From Chitinophagaceae bacterium (GTDB lineage Bacteria > Bacteroidota > Bacteroidia > Chitinophagales > Chitinophagaceae): a DNA stretch of 64,000 nucleotides. The notes beneath the pieces were generated by a model. The model had not been told where the DNA came from, did no database searches, and saw nothing but the letters and a program-made list of their open reading frames with translations. How positions within the stretch are numbered: the first letter of the stretch is position 1; each line of letters starts with the position of its first letter. The DNA lies in the NCBI GenBank assembly GCA_013140985.1, contig JABFRU010000007.1:62001-126000 (forward strand), read 5' to 3'. Shown here piece after piece: positions 8,721 through 18,081 of this stretch. A program made the translations under genes and the position numbers.

Positions 8721-10184
8721 TTGAAGCCAATAATCAACAGACCGTTTTATCCATTCCTCCTCGTTATTTTCTTTTTCCTGCATGCATTGCTGGAAAATTA
8801 TAACCCGGTGCTGATAAAAACCGCCGGGTGGCTGATAGTAGTTTACAGTATCGCCACCATTATATTGTTAGTGTTATTCAAGCTATTGCTGAAAGACTGG
8901 CGAAAGGCTGCGTTACCCGCTTTTTCCCTGATGGCTTTCAATTTCTTTTTTGGAAGCATCTACGATCTTTTAAAAAAGAATTTTCATGATGCGTTTATTA
9001 CAAAGCTCAGTTTTATCCTTGCCCTTACATTGATCCTGCTTGTTATCCTGTTTATCTACCTGAAAAGAACAGACCGAAAACTACTGCGAACAACACACTA
9101 TTTGAACCTGCTGTTCATACTACTGATCGTTTTGGATGCAGGGGCGCTGCTGGCAAAATCTTTTAAAGGCAAAAAACAACCTGTCGCTGATCTGTCAAAG
9201 ACATTTACTGAATGTGATACTTGTGCCCGTCCTGACATATACCTTATCATCACTGATGAATATGCCGGCAATACTGAATTAAAAGAATTGTTTGCATTTG
9301 ATAATTCAGCTTTTGAAAATGAACTAAAGACAAGGGGGTTTCATATCATCAATAATTCCGTGTCTAATTATAATGCCACCGTTTACTCAATGGCCTCGAT
9401 ACTGAACATGGATCATATCAGCCATCTTAACAGGCCTTCTTTAGTCAATCATAAAGACATGTTGTTATGCCGGGGGCTTATACAAAATAATAACCTGGCC
9501 GGTTTTCTTAAAAAGAATGGTTACACCATTTATAATTATTCTTTCTTCGATATGGGCGGGAAGACCAAAGCCGTCAATAATCTTTATTTTTCATCCAATA
9601 AATTATTGCTGACAGGACAAACATTTATCCGGCGGATGATCCGCAATGCAGGCGCAAGGTTTGCTTCTAAAGAAAAGATCGATGCCATTAAAAAGAATGA
9701 CCTTTACAACGATATCAGGGTTGACAGCCTTACCCGCCAGGTCGTATTGCAGAAAAATTCCAGCCCAAAATTTGTTTATACTCACCTGAACATGCCCCAC
9801 CCTCCTTATTTCTATGATAGTTCGGGAAGAGAAATTTCGACCAGCGATCTTACTGATGAATCTGCCATGAAAAAGAATGGATACATCGAGTACCTGCATT
9901 ACACTAACAGGAAGTTGTTAAGCCTGGTAGATTTTATAAAAAAGAATTCGGTTTCGCCGCCAGTCATTTTATTGCTAGGGGATCATGGCTTCCGTCAATT
10001 ACCGGCAGGAACAGATCAAAAATATTATTTCATGAACCTGAACAGTGTTTATTTTCCCAATGGGAATTACACCGGCTTTTATGATGGCCTGTCAACTGTG
10101 AACCAGTTCCGCATCATTTTGAATACATTATTTGCCCAAAAACTATCATTAGTAAAAGACTCAACCAGCTTTTTAAAAGAATAA
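8721..10184 (+). CDS. Membrane-bound alkaline-phosphatase-superfamily (sulfatase/LTA-synthase-like) enzyme
   Basis: 487 residues. Residues 1-145 hold about five membrane helices. A CDTC pair (166-169) precedes an extracytoplasmic catalytic domain that starts PDIYLIITDEYAGN (metal-binding Asp179, likely Thr nucleophile in the following GNTEL). HLNMPHPPY and LLLGDHGF carry late metal-binding residues. The layout matches lipoteichoic-acid-synthase-like and phosphoethanolamine-transferase-like enzymes, which transfer or cleave phospho groups on surface polymers. It is divergent from pepM (86 nt apart) and heads the glycan gene set. Handling of the phosphonate-bearing polymer is a reasonable but unproven role. 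Confidence 0.75.
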   Translation: MKPIINRPFYPFLLVIFFFLHALLENYNPVLIKTAGWLIVVYSIATIILLVLFKLLLKDWRKAALPAFSLMAFNFFFGSIYDLLKKNFHDAFITKLSFILALTLILLVILFIYLKRTDRKLLRTTHYLNLLFILLIVLDAGALLAKSFKGKKQPVADLSKTFTECDTCARPDIYLIITDEYAGNTELKELFAFDNSAFENELKTRGFHIINNSVSNYNATVYSMASILNMDHISHLNRPSLVNHKDMLLCRGLIQNNNLAGFLKKNGYTIYNYSFFDMGGKTKAVNNLYFSSNKLLLTGQTFIRRMIRNAGARFASKEKIDAIKKNDLYNDIRVDSLTRQVVLQKNSSPKFVYTHLNMPHPPYFYDSSGREISTSDLTDESAMKKNGYIEYLHYTNRKLLSLVDFIKKNSVSPPVILLLGDHGFRQLPAGTDQKYYFMNLNSVYFPNGNYTGFYDGLSTVNQFRIILNTLFAQKLSLVKDSTSFLKE

Positions 10185-10201
10185 ATACAACTATTCCCTT
10201 C

Positions 10202-11824
10202 ATGCCATCAATAGTCCATACGATCAAAATTATTTTATCCGATAAAAGGACAAGTATTGCTATCATCGCATTGGCTATTGTTGCGAGGATCATCCAGCTC
10301 TTCTTTTTTTACAACATGAATGTGGATGGCATGTACCAGGTGATGGCGATGCAAAATTTTGCAGATGGGCACGGTGTCAGTGCATCAATGGTTTTACCCG
10401 CTGATCTTTCCACTATTGTTTATGAGCCACTCATCAAATGGCCGCCGGGCTATTCCCTGTTGTTATCACCTTTCTACATTTTATTTGACCATAATTATAT
10501 TATCGCATCGCTGGTACTTGATATATTGGCTGCTGTTGTTTTAATTTTTACTTGCCGTAAAATACTAAGGATACTGGATACTCCTTTATATCTTACCAAC
10601 CTGTTCACTTTGCTGACAGGTTTCTTCATCTACTTCTTTTACTTTATCAATTCATCGGATGCGATCGCTGTTACATTCTTTTTGCTGGCCATTTATTTTA
10701 CCTTGCTGATCTTAAAAAAAGACAGCTTTTCACTGAAAGCTACTATTGCTGCATGCAGTTGCCTTTTCCTTTGCGGTTTGATAAAATATCTTTTTATCCC
10801 TGTTGTGTTTATCATCCCGGCTTTTCTTTTATTGAAAGGCGTTGCTGACAAGAGCAAACACATCAAAAGGGCTGCCGCCATTTCATTTGTTTTTCTACTG
10901 ATAACAATGGCAGGGATATTAACATGGCAAAAAATTACCGGCGGTTCCGCCACTTATATCAGCGAACCAACCCGTGGATTCTTCCCGGGAAATCTTAACC
11001 AGATCCATCCGGCCATCCCCGCATCATTCATAGATACTTACAGCATCAGTCTTGTTATCCCGCCGGGCAGTTTGGTGATCAGTATTATTTTTCGCAGTAT
11101 GCAGGTGCTGCATTTTGCAATACTCTTTTTTGCTTTTGTGTATTTAGTAAGAAGAATATTGAAAAATGGTTTCAAGAAAATAACAACCACCGATAGTTTT
11201 TTTTATATCAGCTTTTTCTTATCCGTTGGTATCACAGTTGTTCTTGTTGCATTATCACTCACTGTTGGTAAAGAAGAAAACATTCCGGGGCACTGGTGGA
11301 CCTATGTGGAAGAACCCCGTTACTATGGACTGGTTAATGTTTTGACGCATTTGTCTGTATTTCTTTTATACCAATATTATCGCATCCACAGGTCAAAAAA
11401 GTTTAGGTATATAATTATTGGCCTGGTGGTGTTGCTGCTCCCGGAAACCTTTCATGGCATTCATTTTACAGTAAAGAGAATAGTGAATGTAAAAACGGAA
11501 AAATACAGCTGGCAAAAGGAATGGGAGATACAGGACTATGCAGAGCTGATGATAAAGAAGCATAAAAGACCCGGGGAACAGGTGGCAGTCACCGGTTATT
11601 CTTATTATATCAATTACCGGGTGGGCATTTATAATCATGTTCCGGTGTTACTTGATGCAGAAAGCAGCAAGGACCCATCAAAACTAAATGCAAAAAAACC
11701 AACTTTACTGTTGATAATAAACGAAACAAAGCCGGAGGAAGATGATCTTTATGAAAGCAGACCCGGGTATGCCGGCTCCTGGGAAGGTTTTGATTTCTAT
11801 GTTTTCCATGTCCAACCACATTGA
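10202..11824 (+). CDS. GT39/ArnT-like polyprenyl-phosphate glycosyltransferase
   Basis: 540 residues with 10 or more membrane helices. The first large loop after helix 1 contains NVDGMYQVMAMQNFADG and KWPPGYS, where GT-C enzymes (PMT/ArnT type) carry their catalytic acidic residue and acceptor site. A soluble C-terminal part starts at about residue 450. Such enzymes transfer a sugar from polyprenyl phosphate to a protein, lipid or glycan on the outer face of the inner membrane. The GT2 gene that overlaps its end could supply the polyprenyl-phosphate sugar donor. Confidence 0.75.
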   Translation: MPSIVHTIKIILSDKRTSIAIIALAIVARIIQLFFFYNMNVDGMYQVMAMQNFADGHGVSASMVLPADLSTIVYEPLIKWPPGYSLLLSPFYILFDHNYIIASLVLDILAAVVLIFTCRKILRILDTPLYLTNLFTLLTGFFIYFFYFINSSDAIAVTFFLLAIYFTLLILKKDSFSLKATIAACSCLFLCGLIKYLFIPVVFIIPAFLLLKGVADKSKHIKRAAAISFVFLLITMAGILTWQKITGGSATYISEPTRGFFPGNLNQIHPAIPASFIDTYSISLVIPPGSLVISIIFRSMQVLHFAILFFAFVYLVRRILKNGFKKITTTDSFFYISFFLSVGITVVLVALSLTVGKEENIPGHWWTYVEEPRYYGLVNVLTHLSVFLLYQYYRIHRSKKFRYIIIGLVVLLLPETFHGIHFTVKRIVNVKTEKYSWQKEWEIQDYAELMIKKHKRPGEQVAVTGYSYYINYRVGIYNHVPVLLDAESSKDPSKLNAKKPTLLLIINETKPEEDDLYESRPGYAGSWEGFDFYVFHVQPH

Positions 11825-12503
11825 CCATAATACAACTTATATCATTGTTCCTGCCTTTAATGAGAATACCATCATCAGGCAGGTGATAAATGATCTGCTT
11901 GCACACCGATACAGGATCATAGTGGTAGATGATGGCTCTGAAGAACCCGTTGCTGACCTGTTAAATGATCTGCCTGTTCATATTTTGCGGCACCATGTGA
12001 ATCTTGGCCAGGGTGCTGCATTACAAACTGGCATTGAGTATGCACTTTCCAATAATGCCGGATATATCGTCACTTTTGATGCAGATGGCCAGCATATCGC
12101 CACAGATATTGAACGACTGCTCCAACCTTTAGTAAGCAATGAAGCGGATATTGCATTGGGTTCAAGATTCATTGAAGGTTCAAAGCATAATATGCCGGCT
12201 GGCAGAAAAATAATTATCAAGGGAGCCCGGTGGTTAAACTATATGCTCACCGGATTATTATTAACGGATGCACATAATGGGCTCAGGGCAATGAATAAAA
12301 AAGCAGCTGCCGCCATCCAGATCACACAAAATGGAATGTCACATGCCTCCGAATTATTGACAGAAATAAAGAAAAAGAAACTGAGGCATAAGGAAGTCCC
12401 TGTGACCATCCGCTATACAGATTATTCTAAAAATAAAGGACAATCCGCCTGGAGTAGCTTCCGTATCTTTTTTGATTTACTTTTAAACAAAATTTTCAAA
12501 TGA
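11808..12503 (+). CDS. Family 2 glycosyltransferase (dolichyl/polyprenyl-phosphate sugar synthase-like)
   Basis: 231 residues from the ATG at 11808. A longer frame begins at 11742, but MSNHIDHNTTYIIVPAFNEN fits the GT2 start and leaves only a 17-nt overlap with the previous gene. Motifs: IVPAFNEN, VVDDGS for the nucleotide sugar, TFDADGQH (DxD-like metal site), and the HNGLRAM block typical of dolichol-phosphate-mannose-synthase-like enzymes. No C-terminal membrane helices are seen. It probably loads a sugar on undecaprenyl phosphate for the GT39 enzyme. Confidence 0.88.
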   Translation: MSNHIDHNTTYIIVPAFNENTIIRQVINDLLAHRYRIIVVDDGSEEPVADLLNDLPVHILRHHVNLGQGAALQTGIEYALSNNAGYIVTFDADGQHIATDIERLLQPLVSNEADIALGSRFIEGSKHNMPAGRKIIIKGARWLNYMLTGLLLTDAHNGLRAMNKKAAAAIQITQNGMSHASELLTEIKKKKLRHKEVPVTIRYTDYSKNKGQSAWSSFRIFFDLLLNKIFK

Positions 12504-12835
12504 ATGCTATACAGATCATATTGATCGGCGGCGTGGTGGCGATATTTGTTTATTATATATCCCGTTTTCGCAACGCATTCATTGACCTGCTCATATTGTT
12601 CCTTTTTTCAGGTCTTGCTATATTTTTTATTTTATTCCCTGACAAAACAAATGTTATTGCGAAAGAAGTAGGAGTTGGCCGTGGCGCCGATCTTTTATTC
12701 TATTGTTGCATCCTTTTCTTCTTATTTATACTGATCAAACTTTTTGCAAGGATAAGAAGATTAGAGAAAACATTGACCGACCTGGTCCGCAAGCAAGCCA
12801 AAGATGAAGCCCAAAAGCCGGATAAATCAAAGTAG
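12500..12835 (+). CDS. DUF2304-type membrane protein
   Basis: 111 residues with three hydrophobic helices followed by a charged tail (RIRRLEKTLTDLVRKQ) likely to form a coiled coil. The length, topology and position directly after a GT2 gene (4-nt overlap, ATGA) match DUF2304 proteins, which are commonly paired with polyprenyl-phosphate glycosyltransferases. It may anchor the soluble GT2 enzyme at the membrane. The molecular role is not established. Confidence 0.72.
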   Translation: MNAIQIILIGGVVAIFVYYISRFRNAFIDLLILFLFSGLAIFFILFPDKTNVIAKEVGVGRGADLLFYCCILFFLFILIKLFARIRRLEKTLTDLVRKQAKDEAQKPDKSK

Positions 12836-12879
12836 CATTTGCTTTGAAAGCGGCATTATATCTTTTACTTTTGTTGCTT

Positions 12880-13512
12880 ATGCCCGATCCACAAAGAATT
12901 CTTGTATTGGCGCCACATACCGATGATGGTGAATTGGGTTGTGGCGGCAGCATTGCAAAATTTTGTACAGAAGGAAAAGAAGTATTTTATGTTGCTTTCT
13001 CCCTTTGTGCAAGATCATTACCGGAAGAACTGCCGGCCGATACATTAGCTAATGAATGTAAGAAGGCAACGACCATTTTAGGTATGCCTGCATCCAATCT
13101 CATTTTTCTTGACTACCCGGTAAGAGAATTTCCTGCTGCAAGGCAAAAGATATTGGATGAACTATTACAACTCAATAAAAAAATTCAGCCTGACCTTGTG
13201 TTCCTTCCATCTGCACCTGATATCCACCAGGATCACCAGGTCATTCACCGGGAAGGGTTGAGAGCTTTTAAAAATACAAGTATCGTTGGTTATGAGTTGC
13301 CCTGGAACAACAGTTCCTTTCATACAAACTTATTTATCCGCCTTTCAAAAAAAGAAGTTGATCAGAAAATAAGTGCATTAAAAGAATACAGATCACAATC
13401 GCACCGAAATTATATGCAGGAAGATTTTATACGATCATTGGCAAAAGTGAGGGGCGTACAGTGTAATGCGGAATATGCTGAAACTTTTGAAATATACCGC
13501 TTGCTTGCATAA
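12880..13512 (+). CDS. PIG-L family N-deacetylase
   Basis: 210 residues from the ATG at 12880. A TTG at 12844 would add 12 hydrophobic residues, and the shorter form starts directly before the domain (MPDPQRILVLAPHTDDGE). APHTDDGE corresponds to the zinc-binding AHPDDE motif and PDIHQDHQ holds the later His ligands. PIG-L enzymes remove acetyl groups from GlcNAc or related amides. Placed last in the glycan set, it most likely deacetylates a sugar of the surface polymer or its lipid carrier. Confidence 0.88.
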   Translation: MPDPQRILVLAPHTDDGELGCGGSIAKFCTEGKEVFYVAFSLCARSLPEELPADTLANECKKATTILGMPASNLIFLDYPVREFPAARQKILDELLQLNKKIQPDLVFLPSAPDIHQDHQVIHREGLRAFKNTSIVGYELPWNNSSFHTNLFIRLSKKEVDQKISALKEYRSQSHRNYMQEDFIRSLAKVRGVQCNAEYAETFEIYRLLA

Positions 13513-13515
13513 AAA

Positions 13516-13539
13516 ATGATTGCCCTTGCGGGCAATCAT
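13516..13539 (-). terminator. Intrinsic terminator hairpin
   Basis: A perfect 10-bp stem (ATGATTGCCC / GGGCAATCAT) with loop TTGC. Read on the minus strand it is followed directly by a run of six T, so it ends transcription of the minus-strand Asp-box protein gene. Without a T run on the other side it is weaker for the converging plus-strand glycan operon. Confidence 0.85.
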
Positions 13540-13562
13540 CGTTGTTGTATCATATTGTATTA

Positions 13563-16538
13563 TTACAGTTTTGTAATTGCAGCGCCATTAACCCTTACCT
13601 TAACTGCAAAGGTTCCTTCGCCTGTCAATATCTTATACATCCCTTTCGTCAGTTTTTGCTGAGTCACCAATTTTTTTACTTCTCCTGTTTTGGTATTGGC
13701 CAATTCAATGTCGAGAGTAGAATTTTGCAAAAGGTTTACTTCTATGCCATCCCCCACTAATGTATAATAGGTTGTTGCTTGAAGTTTTCTTCTTGCCTGG
13801 TCTTTATCGTCATATTCAAGTATGCTCCTGTTTGGTCCTGCACCATTAGATGACCGGGCAGTTGTGGGAATACCGCCCGTACTGCATGGTCCGAGGTAAG
13901 CTTTAAAGAATGTTCCATCTTTCATTTCAAAGCCCGGCAGAAGGTCAACATAACCATTGCTTTTTACAAAAATATCTGTGCCGGCTCCCCCTTCGCTGGT
14001 GGCAGTAACATTAGCTGTAGCAGATGCTTCATAATAATGAGGCCCTGACAATGCTCCACTTACAGTGACCAATGCATCGCAAGCGGAAAATCTGTCTGCT
14101 ATCCAGACACCTCTTCCAAATGTAGAAGCATATACAAACCCGTTTTCATTGACCCATATATCTGTTACAATTGTGTTAGGCATCCCGGTATAAAATGGTG
14201 TCCAGTCGGCAGCGCCATCGGGTCTGAAGAAAACACCGATCTCAGTACCTACATAAACGCCTTCTGTAGCGACTGCACAACTATGCACAGGTACATTAGG
14301 TAAACTGCCGCTGTAATTTGTCCAGGTAGCTCCCGCATCGAAACTTCTATAAACTTTTACTCCTGCAGTATAACCACCAAAAGTGGTATATATCTCACTT
14401 GAGTTGGTGGACCAGGGTTTACAATCTGTAACAACAGGGCTTCCGGCCGGCCAGCCCGAATTACCGCTGATAGTTGTCCAACTGGCACCCCTGTCTTCAC
14501 TTATTCTTAAATTGGTAGTGCTGCTGCTGCTGCCGTATAACCTTGCATTATTACTCGGACATGTCGTTATAAAATTATTAAGATCAAATCCCAATGTGGC
14601 GTTGGTTGTAAGAAATCCATCATAGCTTCTCAATAAACTGGATGAGGCTATGTACATAGTGTCCCCGTTATCATAATCTACGGCCATGGGAGAAAAAAAA
14701 GCAATATTGCCTTTGAAATTCATCGTCACTCCCCCATCAGGCGATTGGTAATAAGGGTTATTAATATTCATTACGATCCAGTCATCATCATTACCATTTA
14801 TTACAGCGCCATACCCATCGCAGCATACAATATGCCGCCAGCTTCCGCCACTGGTTCGGTATTTGATGCCATTATCCTGTGCACCGGCTACGATCATGAT
14901 ACCATCCATATCACCATCTCCATCCTCGTCCTGCATACCCATGTGGTAAAACTGGCTACCCGCAAGCCCATCGGAAAGATCAGTCCAGGTAACACCATCA
15001 TCTGTACTGCGATAAACACCACCGTCAGTACAGGCATATAAATTATTATTGACAGGATTATATTCCACATCATGTACATCCGGATGTATATAAGCTGCTA
15101 ATGGCCCCAGGCTTTCCCGGTACGTGGTAGAATATGTCATGGTGCTGCCACCATTGGTACTTCGCCAAACACAGCACCCGGCAGTAGCAATCGTATTTAC
15201 ATTATCCGGCCGCACACATATTCCCAGGTCATATCTTGTTTGATCCGTGCTGCCGCCCCCGCCAGTTTGTGTACCAAAAATATTGGGTGTATTGGATTGT
15301 CTTGTATAAGTGGCTCCTCCATCCGTACTTAAAAATAATCCGCGATGTTGTCCGGCAGCAGTGACCTGTCCCGATAATGCATACACAAATGTGCTTTGTG
15401 CGCTAAGATTATTTTTTCTGACAGCCAGGTCTATCCGGTTGGCAGCAGGTGAAAAATCAAATGTGCTGGTAACCCATGTTCCTGATCTTCCACCATCAAT
15501 ACTATAATAAACATTGCTGGCTGTGCTTGCATAAACAACTGAATCATTATAAGGTCTGAATTCTACATCATAGTGATTGCCAGTTCTTACCTGTGTCCAT
15601 GTTGTACCTCCATCCGTAGTTCTATAAAGTCCCTGGTCTGTGGCAGCAAATAAATAATTACTGTTGTTCTCAGAGATCGCCATATTATGCCCTACCAGGT
15701 CATTAGGACCTGTGTACATATCCGTTACTTTGGTCCAGGTGGCACCCGCATCAGTACTTTTAAATACACCTCCGCTGATGGGAGAAAGATCATAACCAAA
15801 AACCAATGTGCCACTATAATGACTATCGCCATCACCGGTAAAAACATAAATGACATTTCCATTGGAACGGGCCACTTCAATACAAGCAGCGCCGCCGGGA
15901 AGACCCATCCCGATATCTGTCCATGTTGTACCGCCATTCGTAGTTTTATAAACGCCTCCACTGGGAGAGCATACATAAAATATATTTCCATTGGTGGGAT
16001 GAAAAGCGATACGGTCCATGCGACCTACGCCGTTGATGTCAATATTAGTACCACTGCCAACAACAGTACCGCCACTTGTAGGGCCAATGCTTGACCAACC
16101 TCCATAACTCCTGTTGACATTGGCCTCCCTGCTTGCAGATCGGTTTGCTGCGGAAACTCTGTCATCAAGGGGAGGCTGATTTTTAAAATATTCTTTTGCC
16201 TGTTGCAATTGCTGTCCAAACTTTGATTGCACATCCTGAAGTGCCTGGTAGTTCAGCTTTTGATAATCAGGAAGAGTTCCATCGGGGTTCACTCTTTTTT
16301 TTGCCCAATAAGCCCATTTCTTCCACCAGTGATAATCGTTGGATTCAAACTCGTCCTCATCGGGCTCTTTTGTAACCTTTCGTCCGAAATCATAATAACG
16401 ATCCACTACGTCCATTACTTCGGCTACAGTTCTTTTTCCCCTGAGTTGTTCCGCCAGGTCCTGTGGCAACCGCCGCTGAGCTCCTGATTGCAGGTAGCTG
16501 ATAGAAAAAACTATGATTAGAAAAATTATCCGTTTCAT
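13563..16538 (-). CDS. Large secreted Asp-box (BNR/sortilin-like) repeat protein
   Basis: 991 residues with a Sec signal peptide (MKRIIFLIIVFSISYLQSGAQ). From about residue 160 to 800 there are many Asp-box turns of the form S/TxDGGxTW (for example KTTNGGTTW, KSTDAGATW, RTTDGGTTW), which build a beta-propeller like sialidases, xyloglucanases and sortilin/Vps10 domains. A region near SNGYVDLLPGFEMKDGTFFKAYL resembles the three-coathanger-stack domain seen in secreted Bacteroidota proteins. The last 80 residues are beta-rich and end KVRVNGAAITKL. This may be a sorting domain for the type IX system, but it is not a textbook one. The substrate is unknown. Confidence 0.8.
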   Translation of the reverse strand: MKRIIFLIIVFSISYLQSGAQRRLPQDLAEQLRGKRTVAEVMDVVDRYYDFGRKVTKEPDEDEFESNDYHWWKKWAYWAKKRVNPDGTLPDYQKLNYQALQDVQSKFGQQLQQAKEYFKNQPPLDDRVSAANRSASREANVNRSYGGWSSIGPTSGGTVVGSGTNIDINGVGRMDRIAFHPTNGNIFYVCSPSGGVYKTTNGGTTWTDIGMGLPGGAACIEVARSNGNVIYVFTGDGDSHYSGTLVFGYDLSPISGGVFKSTDAGATWTKVTDMYTGPNDLVGHNMAISENNSNYLFAATDQGLYRTTDGGTTWTQVRTGNHYDVEFRPYNDSVVYASTASNVYYSIDGGRSGTWVTSTFDFSPAANRIDLAVRKNNLSAQSTFVYALSGQVTAAGQHRGLFLSTDGGATYTRQSNTPNIFGTQTGGGGSTDQTRYDLGICVRPDNVNTIATAGCCVWRSTNGGSTMTYSTTYRESLGPLAAYIHPDVHDVEYNPVNNNLYACTDGGVYRSTDDGVTWTDLSDGLAGSQFYHMGMQDEDGDGDMDGIMIVAGAQDNGIKYRTSGGSWRHIVCCDGYGAVINGNDDDWIVMNINNPYYQSPDGGVTMNFKGNIAFFSPMAVDYDNGDTMYIASSSLLRSYDGFLTTNATLGFDLNNFITTCPSNNARLYGSSSSTTNLRISEDRGASWTTISGNSGWPAGSPVVTDCKPWSTNSSEIYTTFGGYTAGVKVYRSFDAGATWTNYSGSLPNVPVHSCAVATEGVYVGTEIGVFFRPDGAADWTPFYTGMPNTIVTDIWVNENGFVYASTFGRGVWIADRFSACDALVTVSGALSGPHYYEASATANVTATSEGGAGTDIFVKSNGYVDLLPGFEMKDGTFFKAYLGPCSTGGIPTTARSSNGAGPNRSILEYDDKDQARRKLQATTYYTLVGDGIEVNLLQNSTLDIELANTKTGEVKKLVTQQKLTKGMYKILTGEGTFAVKVRVNGAAITKL

Positions 16539-16581
16539 GAGAAAAAATTTAAGATCAAAAGAGTTGTTTCAATGTCATGGT

Positions 16582-17853
16582 TTAATCTTTCTTCTCTTCG
16601 AGTCTTGTCATTCTTTCTGAAAGGGCTTTATTTTCTTTTTTCACCTCGATCAGGTAAAGAGTAAGCTCTTCAATTTTTTCTAATAATCTTTTATTCATAT
16701 CACCCAGGTCAAATCCTTTTTGTGCTGTTATTTCTGCTGCAGAAGGGATATTAGGAAGATGCTTATTCTGCCGGATGCTTTTTTCAAGTTCTTCGATTGG
16801 CATCAACTTGTAATTATCTCCAAATACATAATCAGGCCAGCTACCACTTAACTGTACCCGGGCTTCTTCACATATTATTTTTCCATCAACGCTTAATGAA
16901 TAACCGGTGGCTATAGTGGCCGAGTTACCACCTATAAGCATGGCGCCGTTAAGGTGAAATTTGGCATTCGGTGTGTATGTTCCTATACCTGTATTTCCCC
17001 AGGATGGCTGAAGTACGAGATAGTTATTTGCTCCGCTGTTGCTCCATATCACCAATGATGTGTCTGTGGGAAAGATTGCGCCTCCAAAAAAGGCATCATT
17101 CGTATTATAAAAATTAATCCCGCTACCGCTAAGATTTACTGTACGTCCATAAGATGCCCCGTTATACATTATGCCCATGCGTCCATCATCCCGCATACGG
17201 AGTAGTGTGTCGCCATTAGAATTCCTTAGCAAAAAAGTATTGGTTGCTGAACTTGTTCCTGACCCTATTACATCCAGCCGGCCAAGCGGTACACCTGGTC
17301 CAGAAAATCCTCCAATACCTACATTACCATTCTGGCTGAAATAATGTCGTGGAGTAATAGTAGAGCCCCCGTCTGGTGTAGTGTACCATCGTAAATCGGC
17401 ACCAGCGCCGGTGGTGGCCAGTTGCCACTCGTTGGCGCCGTTATAACCAAACCTGATTAGCCCAGAGCTTGATTGCACAAACAGGTCGCCACCATTAATA
17501 TGCAACAGGTGATTGGGTGCTGTAGTGCCTATTCCCACTTGCCCCGAACTATTGATTGTCAGTCTTGGGTTGGCCTGTATTGTTAAGTGCAATTTTCCTG
17601 CTGCATTTCCGGAACCGGTACCAATATCAATATCATCAGCAGCTCCGGCGTACGAACCCAGATAGCCCTTGTAAACACCGCCTTCAAACAATCCGATATA
17701 CATCGGGGCAATGCCATTGAACTGACCAACATAACTTGAAGTTGAATTTACATCCAGCTTGGCTGCCGGTGTTGTAGTACCAATACCAACATTCTGGGCA
17801 AATAAATTGACGGCGGTGAACAGGCCAATCAATGAGAACAATAGTTTTCTCAT
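16582..17853 (-). CDS. Secreted tail-fibre-like protein, copy 1
   Basis: 423 residues with a signal peptide (MRKLLFSLIGLFTAVNLFAQ) followed at once by NVGIGTTTPAAKLDV. This block recurs in Bacteroidota secreted proteins related to phage tail fibres and recurs internally as VGIGTTAPNHLLHI. The C-terminus holds LMPIEELEKSIRQNKHLPNI and a leucine-rich heptad region likely to form a trimeric coiled coil. Unlike classical S74 fibre proteins, the Ser-Lys self-cleaving chaperone is not evident. It is a tandem paralogue of the next gene. It is probably an extracellular fibre or adhesin. Confidence 0.72.
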   Translation of the reverse strand: MRKLLFSLIGLFTAVNLFAQNVGIGTTTPAAKLDVNSTSSYVGQFNGIAPMYIGLFEGGVYKGYLGSYAGAADDIDIGTGSGNAAGKLHLTIQANPRLTINSSGQVGIGTTAPNHLLHINGGDLFVQSSSGLIRFGYNGANEWQLATTGAGADLRWYTTPDGGSTITPRHYFSQNGNVGIGGFSGPGVPLGRLDVIGSGTSSATNTFLLRNSNGDTLLRMRDDGRMGIMYNGASYGRTVNLSGSGINFYNTNDAFFGGAIFPTDTSLVIWSNSGANNYLVLQPSWGNTGIGTYTPNAKFHLNGAMLIGGNSATIATGYSLSVDGKIICEEARVQLSGSWPDYVFGDNYKLMPIEELEKSIRQNKHLPNIPSAAEITAQKGFDLGDMNKRLLEKIEELTLYLIEVKKENKALSERMTRLEEKKD

Positions 17854-18081
17854 AAACGATAATTTAATAATGAATAAAATGAATCAGGGATTTCGAAAGG
17901 TGCGGAAAACGGTGTTATTAAGTAATGGGGCTTGTTACTCCAAAAGTAAAGGAATTCTTGATTACCATCAATACCACAAATGAGTAGTTTTATTACCTTT
18001 TTCTTACCAACCAACGGTCCTTTTAAATTATTATAGCCCGGAAAACGATTCCAGGCTATAAGGTTACACCGATTGAAGGTT

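Noticed and set aside
17958-17971. TTGATTACCATCAA, a perfect textbook FNR site upstream of the first tail-fibre-like gene
   Set aside because: No TAnnTTTG-like element lies at the 45- or 23-nt spacing on the gene side, and the gene does not fit the regulon. Kept as a chance match that serves as a negative control.
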